From CAIVAT01 sp964355945 (GTDB lineage Bacteria; Bacteroidota; Bacteroidia; Bacteroidales; FEN-979), in NCBI GenBank assembly GCA_964355945.1, contig CAYHGE010000083.1:1-16535 (forward strand): 16,535 nt of DNA. Reading direction: 5' to 3'. The notes beneath the pieces were generated by a model that had not been told where the DNA came from, searched no databases, and saw only the letters and a list, made by a program, of their open reading frames with translations. The first letter of the stretch is position 1. The number at the start of each line of letters is the position of its first letter. The position numbers were made by a program, and so were the translations under genes. Below are positions 1 to 7,136 of this stretch, in pieces.

Positions 1-99
1 AGAGATTTCCAGATGAGGAGAGACAAACTCCCTGATGCGAACCAACTCATGGTTTACCTCTAACGATGTTACAAAATCTGCAAGCGATTTGAATGCCAT
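1..99 (-). CDS. ubiD: UbiD-family decarboxylase, N-terminal fragment (cut by window edge)
   Basis: Only the first 33 codons are present, starting at the ATG complementary to 97-99 and running off the left edge. The visible peptide begins MAFKSLADFV and ends SPHLEIS. It matches the opening of UbiD-type prenylated-flavin-dependent decarboxylases, where an 'L-DF---LE---EL-RI----P-LEI' pattern is usual. The family decarboxylates aromatic or polyprenyl-aromatic acids, in Bacteroidota most plausibly in menaquinone synthesis, but the substrate cannot be told from this fragment. It lies 63 bases downstream of ccmE on the same strand, so it could be the last gene of the ccm transcript. The respiratory theme (quinone plus cytochrome c) fits that, as inference only. 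The catalytic region is outside the window. Confidence 0.72.
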   Translation of the reverse strand, partial: MAFKSLADFVTSLEVNHELVRIREFVSPHLEIS

Positions 100-162
100 C
101 TTTTTACTTTAAATGCCGACAATAACCTGGAAAGCTATTCTGAGATTACGCTGCCAACTGAA

Positions 163-558
163 CTACTTTGCCCCGAATTTCGAGGGTTTTTTATCATTAT
201 ACTTCGATGGACATTTCAGCAACAGACTCTTAGCAATAAACTGATCACCTTTCATCGATCCAATCACGACGACCTTTTCTGATTTTTCAAAATCCTGAGG
301 TTTGGCGTTGTTGTAAATAACCTTTTTCTCAAGTCCCTTATCATCGATCAGGTAAAAGGAAAACTGGTTGGCGTTCTTCTGTGCATCATATTCCATGGGC
401 TTTGACCGGTTGAGTTTCCCGATGATGTGTAATTCTTTACCCGGTTTAAGTGCGGCCTCTGAGAAATCGGCGTAGGTACTTGAATCACTCATGGTCGAAA
501 TTACGACAGCCACTGCAACGACCAGAATAAGGATAATGATAATATGGATGGTTTTCAT
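163..558 (-). CDS. ccmE: Cytochrome c maturation haem chaperone CcmE, Cys-type
   Basis: This 131-residue protein has one N-terminal membrane anchor (about residues 4-22) followed by a small OB-fold-like periplasmic domain, the layout of CcmE. CcmE takes haem from the CcmABCD complex and hands it to the haem lyase, which attaches it to apocytochromes. The diagnostic C-terminal motif in classical CcmE is H-x-x-x-Y, with the His forming a covalent bond to haem. Here it reads LLLKCPSKYN, so Cys116 takes the place of that His and Tyr120 is kept. Cys-type CcmE proteins are known in some archaea and sulfate reducers. The start overlaps the ccmD stop by four bases (ATGA), indicating translational coupling. 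The gene ends with TAG. The family call is secure from gene order and the motif; the haem-binding chemistry is inferred. Confidence 0.9.
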   Translation of the reverse strand: MKTIHIIIILILVVAVAVVISTMSDSSTYADFSEAALKPGKELHIIGKLNRSKPMEYDAQKNANQFSFYLIDDKGLEKKVIYNNAKPQDFEKSEKVVVIGSMKGDQFIAKSLLLKCPSKYNDKKPSKFGAK

Positions 559-701
559 TTCTTTTGATGTTTTAATTTTTCTTCAATCTCCTTCTCCAAT
601 CGTTGTAGCTTTCTGTCGATGGTGAACAGGTAAACAAATACACCAATGAGGATGACAGCAAGAACCGCGACCACCACAAATATTTTCCCGTATTGCTCCA
701 T
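555..701 (-). CDS. ccmD: CcmD-like small membrane protein
   Basis: This 48-residue protein starts MEQYGKIFVVV. It has one membrane helix (about residues 5-27) followed by a charged amphipathic tail rich in Lys and Glu (RKLQRLEKEIEEKLKHQKK). That is the size and layout of CcmD, which stabilises the CcmC-CcmE complex and helps release haem-loaded CcmE. The sequence is too short for a homology call alone; the identification rests on its place between ccmC and ccmE and on its topology. An in-frame upstream ATG would add 19 residues, but these are encoded by an AT-rich repeat array, so the ATG complementary to 699-701 was chosen. Its TGA stop overlaps the ccmE start. Confidence 0.82.
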   Translation of the reverse strand: MEQYGKIFVVVAVLAVILIGVFVYLFTIDRKLQRLEKEIEEKLKHQKK

Positions 702-768
702 AAAAATAAAATTCAAAATGTAAAATGCAAATTCTAAATGCAAAACTTCAAAATTCAAAATTCGTTGT
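702..768. repeat. AT-rich AAATTC/AAATGC repeat array between ccmC and ccmD
   Basis: The gap between ccmC and ccmD is an imperfect array of units such as AAATTCAAAAT and AAATGCAAA. The array seems to continue into the last codons of ccmC, where TTCAATATTCGATATTCC encodes the C-terminal NIEY. Similar low-complexity filler is common in intergenic DNA of Bacteroidota (recalled, not checked here). It contains an open in-frame path that wrongly lengthens ccmD. No function can be assigned. Confidence 0.6.
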
Positions 769-1428
769 TCAATATTCGATATTCCTTTGGGCTTTCCTGA
801 TCCTCACACGGATGTTCATGATCCAGAATCCCATAAGAATCCAGCCAACCATTGCAGGATAAAAGACGATTCTCATTGACGGATCAAGGTGCATCGGCAA
901 TACAGGCGGAGAATCCTTGCCCGGATGGATACTGTCACCTGCCAGCCGTGGAAGGACCATCACAAAGACAATCCAAAGAAAGAATGCAAAGATATTATAC
1001 ACAGCGCCAACTTTGGCTCGTTTATGAACATCATCAATAGAACCACGGAGGATCATGTAGGCAAGATAAATAAACATCCCTACTGCCGCACCATTGAGCT
1101 TTGGATCCTTAACCCAGGGTGATCCCCAGGTAAAGTTTGCCCAGATCATTCCGGTAAAAATCCCAAGAAATCCAAACATAAGTCCCACATTTACAGCTTC
1201 AACTGCAACGAGATCCTCGGTTTCGTCAAATTTCCGAAGGTACCGGAGGCTGAAGACGAACCCTGTTATCAGCATTGCCATCATGCCAAACCACATCCCG
1301 ACATGATAAAACAGGTTTCGCATGGTTTCCTGAATCATGGTATCCGGAATGTCCACGAAAAAACCCACCATAATTGCGTATAACAGCAACGCCCCTGATA
1401 AAAACTTCCACCAATCCCGCTTAAGCAT
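769..1428 (-). CDS. ccmC: Cytochrome c maturation haem-handling protein CcmC
   Basis: This 219-residue, six-helix membrane protein is of the CcmC/CcmF/CcsA haem-handling family. The tryptophan-rich WWD-like periplasmic segment is seen as TWGSPWVKDPKLN (residues 100-112). Candidate axial haem-ligand histidines sit before and after it: His42 in FYHVGMW and His168 in SIHPG, at spacings matching the two conserved His of E. coli CcmC. CcmC loads haem onto CcmE. The WWD motif is reduced compared with the proteobacterial form (W-G-x-x-W-x-W-D), with Lys107 before Asp108. The gene lies 47 bases after ccmB and precedes ccmD, consistent with one operon. The start complementary to 1426-1428 gives the usual short cytosolic N-terminus. 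Confidence 0.92.
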   Translation of the reverse strand: MLKRDWWKFLSGALLLYAIMVGFFVDIPDTMIQETMRNLFYHVGMWFGMMAMLITGFVFSLRYLRKFDETEDLVAVEAVNVGLMFGFLGIFTGMIWANFTWGSPWVKDPKLNGAAVGMFIYLAYMILRGSIDDVHKRAKVGAVYNIFAFFLWIVFVMVLPRLAGDSIHPGKDSPPVLPMHLDPSMRIVFYPAMVGWILMGFWIMNIRVRIRKAQRNIEY

Positions 1429-1475
1429 CCTGGTTTGATTGTATTAGTTAAAAAATGTGAATATTCGTCATTCAA

Positions 1476-2135
1476 TTAGTCTTTCCAAAGGTAAGGAAAT
1501 AACAGATATGCCAGGGCGATCACAGCTCCGTTGATGGTAAGTAAAAGGATCAGAAAGCCAGATAAACCAGACCAATCCATAGTATTCAACGCTGCGCGGG
1601 AGACTTTCATAAGGGTGGCAAGCAAGGGGAGAATTATCGGAAAACTCAGAATTGCCATCAGAGAAAAATTGTGGCTCGCCCTGGATGCGATTGCAGCCAC
1701 CATGGTAAGCACCGAAGAAAGCCCGAGACTTCCAAGTAACAGAGTAACCAGGAACAATGGAATATTAACGACCTGGTTTCCCATCAGCAAAAGAAAAAAC
1801 CCAAAAGCGAGAACAGACAGAATGGCCATCAGGAAGAGGTTGTAAAGAATTTTTGCAAGTACAACTGCCTGGGGACTTGCAATCGTGTAGTAATATAAGT
1901 GCCGTGCCGTGTTTTCCTGTAAAAAGCTTTTAGAGATCCCATTTACTGCGACAAAAAGCAGAATGATCCAGAAAAGCGAATTCCATGTCTCAGCTGTTAT
2001 TGCATCTTCAAAAGCCAGGTAGGTAACAAACACGGTGGATACAAGGTAAAGCAGGATACCATTCAACACATACTTCTGCTTTAATTCAAGCATGACCTCT
2101 TTCCCGACCAGGAATTTGATTTCTCTGTAAAGCAT
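1476..2135 (-). CDS. ccmB: Haem exporter permease CcmB
   Basis: This 219-residue integral membrane protein has six predicted helices and the length usual for CcmB (about 220). It starts MLYREIKFLVGKEVMLELKQK, a short cytosolic N-terminus typical of the family, and includes the FLQEN and YYYTIASP segments near residues 71-88. CcmB is the membrane subunit of the CcmAB ABC transporter that drives haem delivery and release of haem-loaded CcmE. No ccmA ATPase gene is present in the window, so it must lie elsewhere. An upstream in-frame start would add 31 residues, but these would be read through the terminator hairpin and are rejected. Together with the -7-like TATCTTTG just upstream, this puts the operon start at 2135. 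Confidence 0.92.
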   Translation of the reverse strand: MLYREIKFLVGKEVMLELKQKYVLNGILLYLVSTVFVTYLAFEDAITAETWNSLFWIILLFVAVNGISKSFLQENTARHLYYYTIASPQAVVLAKILYNLFLMAILSVLAFGFFLLLMGNQVVNIPLFLVTLLLGSLGLSSVLTMVAAIASRASHNFSLMAILSFPIILPLLATLMKVSRAALNTMDWSGLSGFLILLLTINGAVIALAYLLFPYLWKD

Positions 2136-2156
2136 TTGAGTTTCTGAAGTTGGGTG

Positions 2157-2164
2157 CAAAGATA
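2157..2164 (-). promoter_or_regulatory. Putative -7 element of the ccmBCDE promoter
   Basis: The minus strand reads TATCTTTG here, followed by C, a perfect fit to the Bacteroidota -7 form TAnnTTTG. It lies 21 bases before the ccmB ATG, so the leader would be very short. No -33 TTTG is visible at about 20 bases upstream, because that space is occupied by the terminator stem of the preceding gene. Confidence 0.5.
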
Positions 2165-2165
2165 A

Positions 2166-2196
2166 AAAAAACCCCGCGGTAAGCCGCGGGGTTTTT
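2166..2196 (-). terminator. Rho-independent terminator after the T9SS-cargo gene
   Basis: A perfect GC-rich inverted repeat has arms CCCCGCGG and CCGCGGGG around a four-base loop. It is extended by A/T pairs to 13 base pairs and followed on the minus strand by a run of T. It starts about 20 bases after the stop of the gene at 2218-4197. The flanking A and T runs make it symmetrical. Confidence 0.88.
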
Positions 2197-2217
2197 CTAA
2201 CCTTGATAACTGTTGTA

Positions 2218-4197
2218 CTATTCAACAATCATCTTCTGGGTATATTTCTGTCCGTTAACGATAACAGTAACAAAGTAAATACCAGTGGTAAGATTGCTTG
2301 CGTCAATGCTAAACTGCTGTGAACCAGCGGTCATAGTGCCCTTATTAAGCGACATGACCTGTTTGCCAACGAGGTTTGTAACATCAACAGTTACATTTGA
2401 ATTCTGGTTCAGGTTTAAAGAAACCTTTGCGAAATCCTTCACAGGGTTCGGATAGAGTGATACAGAAGCAGTTTCAATAGCTTTCGGATCAATACCTACA
2501 ACAGTTTGTGTAAAGTCAGCCTGTACATAGGAGAAATCGGGAATATACTTGAACTGGCTTGAACCGGCTCCGTCAGAGAACCATTGTGCTACGATAGGAA
2601 GTGTAAACTTATTGTTATCAGTAAAAACAATGGGGGAGGTGCATTGGAAATAGGCTTCCTGTGTGATATCGCAAAGGAACGTCACATTGCTTGCGTCAGC
2701 ACCGGCATCGGGAGTGGTAAGCTTCATGGCTTCAATGTCAAAGCCACGGGCAAACACATCAGGATTCTGGTTATTGGTTTCACCATCAATGTGGGTATCA
2801 TTCCAGGTAAGGAAGATTTTATCACCGGCTTTGTTTCTTGAAATATAAACACGGTTATCGGAAGTGTAGGTTGCCCATGTGCCACGGAAGGTTTTCAGTG
2901 AACCCATGAAAATGGCCTGCCATGTGCTGCCACCGTCGCTGGTGTAAATATCAAAAACATTGATCAGACTGTCAACACCGGAAGAAATTGAGTAACCACC
3001 CGGAGCATAACCAATAGCAACGCCAATATGGAGGTTACCATTTTTGTCCACGGTGAGTGAATGATCAAAAGCCGTGGTATAAGGAATTTCATCACGGGTA
3101 GGTAATGGTGGGGAGAACAGGGTGCTGATAAAATAATCACTGTAGTGATTTTTAATACCATAGAGACCGTTGGGGCCGTCAAGCTGAATAGCCTGAGGAG
3201 CACTCCATGTTAAACCACCATCGGTTGATTTTCTAACAATGGGAAAAAATGTTGAGTCGATCAGCGGGGTAGCGCCAGCCATATTTCCCAACGCGGTCAT
3301 ATATACTGTTTGACCATCCTCAGATGCAGCAATTTTATTGTCGGCAAGGTTGTACATTCCCTTGGTTGGGAATGAAATCGTCTTAAAGGTATAATCAAAA
3401 TCTTTTGTTGTGGCATTCCAAATGCCTCTTCCATAAACAACGCTGTCCATATAAACAACAGATCCGGACTCTGCATTATTGTCACCATCCACCATGTGGG
3501 TAACACCAGTGTGGGTAACTGCAAATCCATCAGGGATGTATGTGTAAGGTGTTGGAGAATACCACCTGATGTGCTTGGTGGTGTCGGTAAAATCAACCAG
3601 GTTGGCTACGCCGTAGCTGTACCCGCCAAAGCCACTGACAACCAGATTGGCAAAATTCGGTCCAAAATAGGCGCAATAAGCATTTGCCAATGTTGTATTT
3701 CCGGTTGGATTGTAAATACCGGCGCAAGGATATCTGCTGGCATCATAGTAATAAGGTGATGCTACGAGCTGAGCGGCAAGAACCTGGATCTGAGAATTCC
3801 AGTCATCCTGAGTTTCACCCATGTTCGAACCAAGATCCATGGCATAATAGCCTGACAAACTTGGAGGTGTGGTACCGGGGCCTGCCCTGTGAAAATTGAT
3901 AACAACATTCAGATCATCGTCAGCCCAAACCATCGGCCTGGTTCCGCTGGAATAACCAAGAACGTTGGCAGAAGTACCAGCATCAAGGACAGTTACAATG
4001 TTTGTGTTATCACCACTTTTCAAACCTGAGTGTTTGGATGTAAAAGGAGAAACTGAGGTCTTTTCAATGGGCTCAACAGTAATCTTCTGATCTTTTTGGT
4101 AGTTCCTGACAAAAACACCATTTTTAATCTGGGGTCTTTGAGCAACAACAGCCAGGCCAATCATAAAAGCCAGACTAATTAGTAAAGTTTTTTTCAT
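2218..4197 (-). CDS. Secreted Asp-box (BNR-like) protein with type IX secretion sorting domain
   Basis: This protein of about 659 residues begins with a Sec signal peptide (MKKTLLISLAFM then IGLAVVAQ). The large extracellular region has two clear Asp-box motifs, STDGGLTW (about 324-331) and TSDGGSTW (about 419-426), typical of beta-propellers of the sialidase/BNR type. The C-terminal 75-80 residues form a type A T9SS sorting domain: it opens with LYPNPVKDF (about 581-589), continues with NLVGKQV, and ends with LTTGIYFVTV and KYTQKMIVE. Such domains direct cargo through the outer membrane and to the cell surface, where they are usually cleaved. No catalytic residues of a known sialidase could be identified, so the substrate is unknown. 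An upstream in-frame ATG adds ten residues before the signal peptide and was not chosen. It has its own promoter and terminator, so it is a single-gene unit. Confidence 0.85.
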   Translation of the reverse strand: MKKTLLISLAFMIGLAVVAQRPQIKNGVFVRNYQKDQKITVEPIEKTSVSPFTSKHSGLKSGDNTNIVTVLDAGTSANVLGYSSGTRPMVWADDDLNVVINFHRAGPGTTPPSLSGYYAMDLGSNMGETQDDWNSQIQVLAAQLVASPYYYDASRYPCAGIYNPTGNTTLANAYCAYFGPNFANLVVSGFGGYSYGVANLVDFTDTTKHIRWYSPTPYTYIPDGFAVTHTGVTHMVDGDNNAESGSVVYMDSVVYGRGIWNATTKDFDYTFKTISFPTKGMYNLADNKIAASEDGQTVYMTALGNMAGATPLIDSTFFPIVRKSTDGGLTWSAPQAIQLDGPNGLYGIKNHYSDYFISTLFSPPLPTRDEIPYTTAFDHSLTVDKNGNLHIGVAIGYAPGGYSISSGVDSLINVFDIYTSDGGSTWQAIFMGSLKTFRGTWATYTSDNRVYISRNKAGDKIFLTWNDTHIDGETNNQNPDVFARGFDIEAMKLTTPDAGADASNVTFLCDITQEAYFQCTSPIVFTDNNKFTLPIVAQWFSDGAGSSQFKYIPDFSYVQADFTQTVVGIDPKAIETASVSLYPNPVKDFAKVSLNLNQNSNVTVDVTNLVGKQVMSLNKGTMTAGSQQFSIDASNLTTGIYFVTVIVNGQKYTQKMIVE

Positions 4198-4261
4198 GGT
4201 TTTTGGTTTTTGGTTTGACATTAACAATTGATGAAATTTAGGTTTATAATTTTCAGAATTA

Positions 4262-4293
4262 CAAAAGTATTACATTTTATCCAAATGTGCAAT
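4262..4293 (-). promoter_or_regulatory. Bacteroidota-type promoter of the T9SS-cargo gene
   Basis: On the minus strand ATTG (4290-4293) is followed after exactly 20 bases by TACTTTTG (4262-4269). This agrees with the TTTG-N19-21-TAnnTTTG form of the Bacteroidota primary sigma factor. It lies 64 bases upstream of the signal-peptide ATG, giving a leader of about 55-60 bases. Confidence 0.65.
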
Positions 4294-4345
4294 AGTTTTC
4301 TGAAAATTAACTTTTGGCAGGAGAGCAAATAAGCCTAATGTAGAA

Positions 4346-5548
4346 TTATTCACGTTTACTTTGCCTGAGTGCCTGCTCTTTCGTATCAACCGGAATGATG
4401 GTTGAACGCTGAAATCCAATATCCTCAGAAAATATTTTACGGTAAGTTATGTGCCTTTTTGCGAATGTGGCGCCAACCGACTCATGTAAAGCCCTCATTT
4501 TCGGATTAAAGTCGCCTACCCAGGATAGTTCCAGTTCGGTAATTTCGGGTTTATGCTGCATCATCTGGTTAAGGTGCCAGAAAATTCCTGATTCAACGCC
4601 GTAGCGCTGATATTTTGGCTTTACCCCCATGATCACAATGCGGGCACGTGTGATTGTTTTTCGATATTTCAACCATACGAACCTGAGTTTATTCCAGACA
4701 TGAAGTTTTCCATGTAGATGCTTCAGAATCTGGTTCACATCGGGAAACTGGATAAGAAATGCGATGGGTTCATTTTCATGGTAAACAAACCAGATCAATT
4801 CCGGATCAAGAAAAGATCTGGCCTTTTCCATCCCTTTTTTAAGCGTGGAGATATCCATGGGTGTGAAATTCTCATGAAATTTCCAGGCATCATCGTACAC
4901 TTCCTTCATGTCGAGGAGGAATTTTTCAGCTTCAGCATAAGTAAAATGCCTGAATGACAACTCCGGTTTACGCATGCACCATTCGGCTATTTTCCAGAAA
5001 CGTTCCGGAAAAGGCTTCGTGAGGTCAAGGTGGTTCGAAACCTGTTCGAAATAAAATTGAAAACCGTAGTTTTCAAAGAGAGCCCTGTAGTATGGCGGAT
5101 TGTAGCTCATTCCGAATCCGGGGTGAATAAAACCATCTACCAGCAACCCCCAGTTTACGTCATTTTCACCGAAATTAACCGGCCCATCCATGGCTTTCAT
5201 GTCACGCTCGGCGAGCCAATCGCGCGATTTATTAAAAAGTAAAAATGCAGCATCCTGATTGTCAACACATTCGAAAAATCCCATTCCGCCGGTCGGCTGC
5301 TGGAATGTAAAGGCCTTCTTTTTGTTGATAAATGCGGCAACCCGGCCAATAACGATTTGCTCCTCATTCACAAGTATCCACCGGATTGCTTCGCCATGCC
5401 GGAAAAAACCATTTTGAGCCGGATCAAAAACGGCTTCCACCTCCTGGTCGAGCGGCCTTACATAATAAGGATCATCCTTATATATGTCCTTAACCAGGTC
5501 AAGAAATTGCCTTCTCGTTTTTTTGCTTGTAACCTCAACTAACCTCAT
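4346..5548 (-). CDS. GNAT-fold acyltransferase-like protein (YghO-like)
   Basis: This 400-residue protein starts MRLVEVTSKKTRR. It resembles the large, poorly characterised GNAT-related family to which E. coli YghO belongs. The C-terminal half carries the best GNAT signals. IVIMGVKPKYQRYGVESG (about 304-321) corresponds to the acyl-CoA pyrophosphate-binding motif A, with the Q/R-x-x-G-x core seen as QRYGVE. NPKMRALHESVGATF (about 348-362) is the usual final helix. The N-terminal half (about 1-175) has its own conserved blocks, NGFFRH, GPVNFGENDVNWG and YNPPYY, the last two strongly conserved in this family as I recall. No substrate is known. An in-frame ATG 15 codons upstream is encoded by the CACTTAA repeat array and was rejected. 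The gene is divergent from the permease at 5703. Confidence 0.7.
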   Translation of the reverse strand: MRLVEVTSKKTRRQFLDLVKDIYKDDPYYVRPLDQEVEAVFDPAQNGFFRHGEAIRWILVNEEQIVIGRVAAFINKKKAFTFQQPTGGMGFFECVDNQDAAFLLFNKSRDWLAERDMKAMDGPVNFGENDVNWGLLVDGFIHPGFGMSYNPPYYRALFENYGFQFYFEQVSNHLDLTKPFPERFWKIAEWCMRKPELSFRHFTYAEAEKFLLDMKEVYDDAWKFHENFTPMDISTLKKGMEKARSFLDPELIWFVYHENEPIAFLIQFPDVNQILKHLHGKLHVWNKLRFVWLKYRKTITRARIVIMGVKPKYQRYGVESGIFWHLNQMMQHKPEITELELSWVGDFNPKMRALHESVGATFAKRHITYRKIFSEDIGFQRSTIIPVDTKEQALRQSKRE

Positions 5549-5576
5549 ATCAAAATCATTAACGCTGAAAATCCTG

Positions 5577-5604
5577 CACTTAACACTTAACACTTAACAC
5601 TTTT
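5577..5604. repeat. CACTTAA heptanucleotide tandem repeat
   Basis: Three perfect copies of CACTTAA (5577-5583, 5584-5590, 5591-5597) are followed by a partial copy, CACTTTT. The array lies in the divergent intergenic region between the GNAT-like gene and the permease gene, just upstream of the chosen start of the former. Heptamer arrays of this kind can change copy number by slippage, though no effect on either gene can be shown. Confidence 0.85.
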
Positions 5605-5605
5605 T

Positions 5606-5641
5606 CCCACCTCACCCCCAACCCCTACAAAGGAGAGGGGA
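5606..5641. repeat. CCTCACCCCCAACCCCT-type intergenic repeat
   Basis: The segment reads CCCACCTCACCCCCAACCCC then TACAAAGGAGAGGGGA. It has short inverted arms, CCCCT (5622-5626) and AGGGG (5636-5640). It resembles a dispersed palindromic intergenic motif whose full form has CCCCTCTCC facing GGAGAGGGG (recalled from other genomes, not checked). Here the left arm is eroded. Confidence 0.5.
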
Positions 5642-5674
5642 CAAAATTACAACTATAACCTTTGCGTTATTAAT

Positions 5675-5682
5675 TATCTTTG
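5675..5682 (+). promoter_or_regulatory. Putative -7 element upstream of the LptF/LptG-like gene
   Basis: TATCTTTG followed by C fits TAnnTTTG and lies 20 bases before the ATG at 5703. A TTTG at 5661-5664 is too close to serve as a -33 element, and none is seen at the expected distance. Confidence 0.45.
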
Positions 5683-5702
5683 CACCGGCTCTCAATTTTT
5701 GC

Positions 5703-7136
5703 ATGAAAAAACTGGATCTTTTTATCTTAAAATCTTACCTGGGTCCCCTGGTAATGACTTTTTTCATTGCGGTATTTATCCTGCTTATGCAGTTCGTCTG
5801 GAAGTATATAGACGACATGGTCGGGAAAGGACTGGAATGGTACATTATTTTAAAGTTGCTCTTCTATTTCTCTTCCACGGTTGTCCCACTTGCATTGCCG
5901 CTCGCCATCCTGCTTTCGTCGCTGATGATGTTCGGTGACCTGGGTGAACACTATGAGCTGGTAACGATGAAAGCAGCAGGGATCAGTCTTAACCGGATTA
6001 TGCGCCCCCTCATCATCTTATCGATTTTTATCAGCGCCCTTGGTTTTTATTTCTCTAATATTGTATTACCCTTCGCCAACCTGAAGTTTCACTCTCTGCT
6101 CTTTGATGTTCGGGAAAAGAAATTGTCCTTCAACCTGAAAGAAGGTTTCTTTTATGATGGTATTGAAGGATTCGTAATCAGAATCGGAAAAAAAGAGAAA
6201 GACGGTAACACGATCCGGGATGTGATGGTATATGACCATACGAAACGTCTTGGAAATGTATCACTTACAACTGCGGAATGGGGAAAGATGGAACTGTCGC
6301 CCGACAAACGGTTCCTGGTTTTCAGGTTGTACAATGGGATGAACTATGAGGAACGCATTGATTTGCAAAACAATGAATTGACTCGCCCATTTCAGCGAAC
6401 TGCATTCACCGAACAGTACCAGATGTTTGACCTCTCTGCATTTCAGCTGACCCGGACAGATGAAAACCTTTTTAAAAAAAATTATGAAATGCAGAATATC
6501 AATCAATTGAGCCATTCAATTGATTCGATTAAGGAGCAGCTGGCGTCAGACAGAAAATCGTATGAATCGAATTTTGTCAACAACCTCCATTTCAGCGCAA
6601 GAGGTAATGAAACAATTCGTAAAAAGGCTGATACTGCAATGAAGTTCAACCCTTCGGTGATCTATAATTTTAAAGCAGAGGATCGTTCCATGATCCTGGA
6701 AACCGCTCTCAATACAGCAAAAAGTGCCAGGGAGAACCTTACCAACAGCAAGGATAATCTTTACAATAAAAACAAGCTGGTTTTCAAACACCAGATTGTC
6801 TATCACAAAAAATTTGCCTTTTCAATCGCTTGTTTTCTGCTTTTTTTTATCGGCGCCCCGCTTGGAGCGATCATCCGAAAGGGCGGGCTGGGAATGCCTG
6901 CGGTCATCTCCACCCTGTTTTTCATCCTTTTCTGGGTAATCTCCTTTGTTGGGGAGAAATACACAGCAGAAGGCGTTGTTCCTGCATGGCAGGGAATCTG
7001 GTATGCCTCGGCAGTGTTAATGCCGATTGGCATCTTCCTCACCATCAAGGCCACCAATGATGCATCACTTTTTGACATGGATGCCTGGGTGACATTTTTC
7101 AAGAAACTGTTTAAAGGCAGGGAACGGCGTATATGA
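5703..7136 (+). CDS. LptF/LptG-family lipopolysaccharide export permease
   Basis: This 477-residue protein has the YjgP/YjgQ architecture. Three N-terminal helices (about 13-34, 48-76, 100-121) are followed by a long extracytoplasmic domain (about 122-370) and three C-terminal helices (about 371-391, 398-416, 432-450). The opening LDLFILKSYLGPLVMTFF and the coupling-helix region FGDLGEHYELVTMKAAGIS are characteristic. LptF and LptG pair in the inner membrane and, with the LptB ATPase, extract LPS toward the periplasmic bridge. Which of the two this is cannot be decided. It is about 110 residues longer than the E. coli proteins; the excess seems to be a Lys/Glu/Asn-rich, helix-prone insert at about 262-365. 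Its stop overlaps the next glycosyltransferase start (ATGA), linking LPS export to glycan synthesis. Confidence 0.87.
   Translation: MKKLDLFILKSYLGPLVMTFFIAVFILLMQFVWKYIDDMVGKGLEWYIILKLLFYFSSTVVPLALPLAILLSSLMMFGDLGEHYELVTMKAAGISLNRIMRPLIILSIFISALGFYFSNIVLPFANLKFHSLLFDVREKKLSFNLKEGFFYDGIEGFVIRIGKKEKDGNTIRDVMVYDHTKRLGNVSLTTAEWGKMELSPDKRFLVFRLYNGMNYEERIDLQNNELTRPFQRTAFTEQYQMFDLSAFQLTRTDENLFKKNYEMQNINQLSHSIDSIKEQLASDRKSYESNFVNNLHFSARGNETIRKKADTAMKFNPSVIYNFKAEDRSMILETALNTAKSARENLTNSKDNLYNKNKLVFKHQIVYHKKFAFSIACFLLFFIGAPLGAIIRKGGLGMPAVISTLFFILFWVISFVGEKYTAEGVVPAWQGIWYASAVLMPIGIFLTIKATNDASLFDMDAWVTFFKKLFKGRERRI

Noticed and set aside
702..758. Longer form of ccmD beginning 19 codons upstream
   Set aside because: The added residues come from the AT-rich repeat array and are unlike any CcmD N-terminus.
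2136..2228. 31-codon N-terminal extension of ccmB
   Set aside because: It would be encoded by the terminator hairpin and the promoter, and CcmB homologues start at the ATG at 2135.
5549..5593. Upstream start of the GNAT-like protein
   Set aside because: The extension is encoded partly by the CACTTAA tandem repeat; the ATG at 5548 begins the conserved part.
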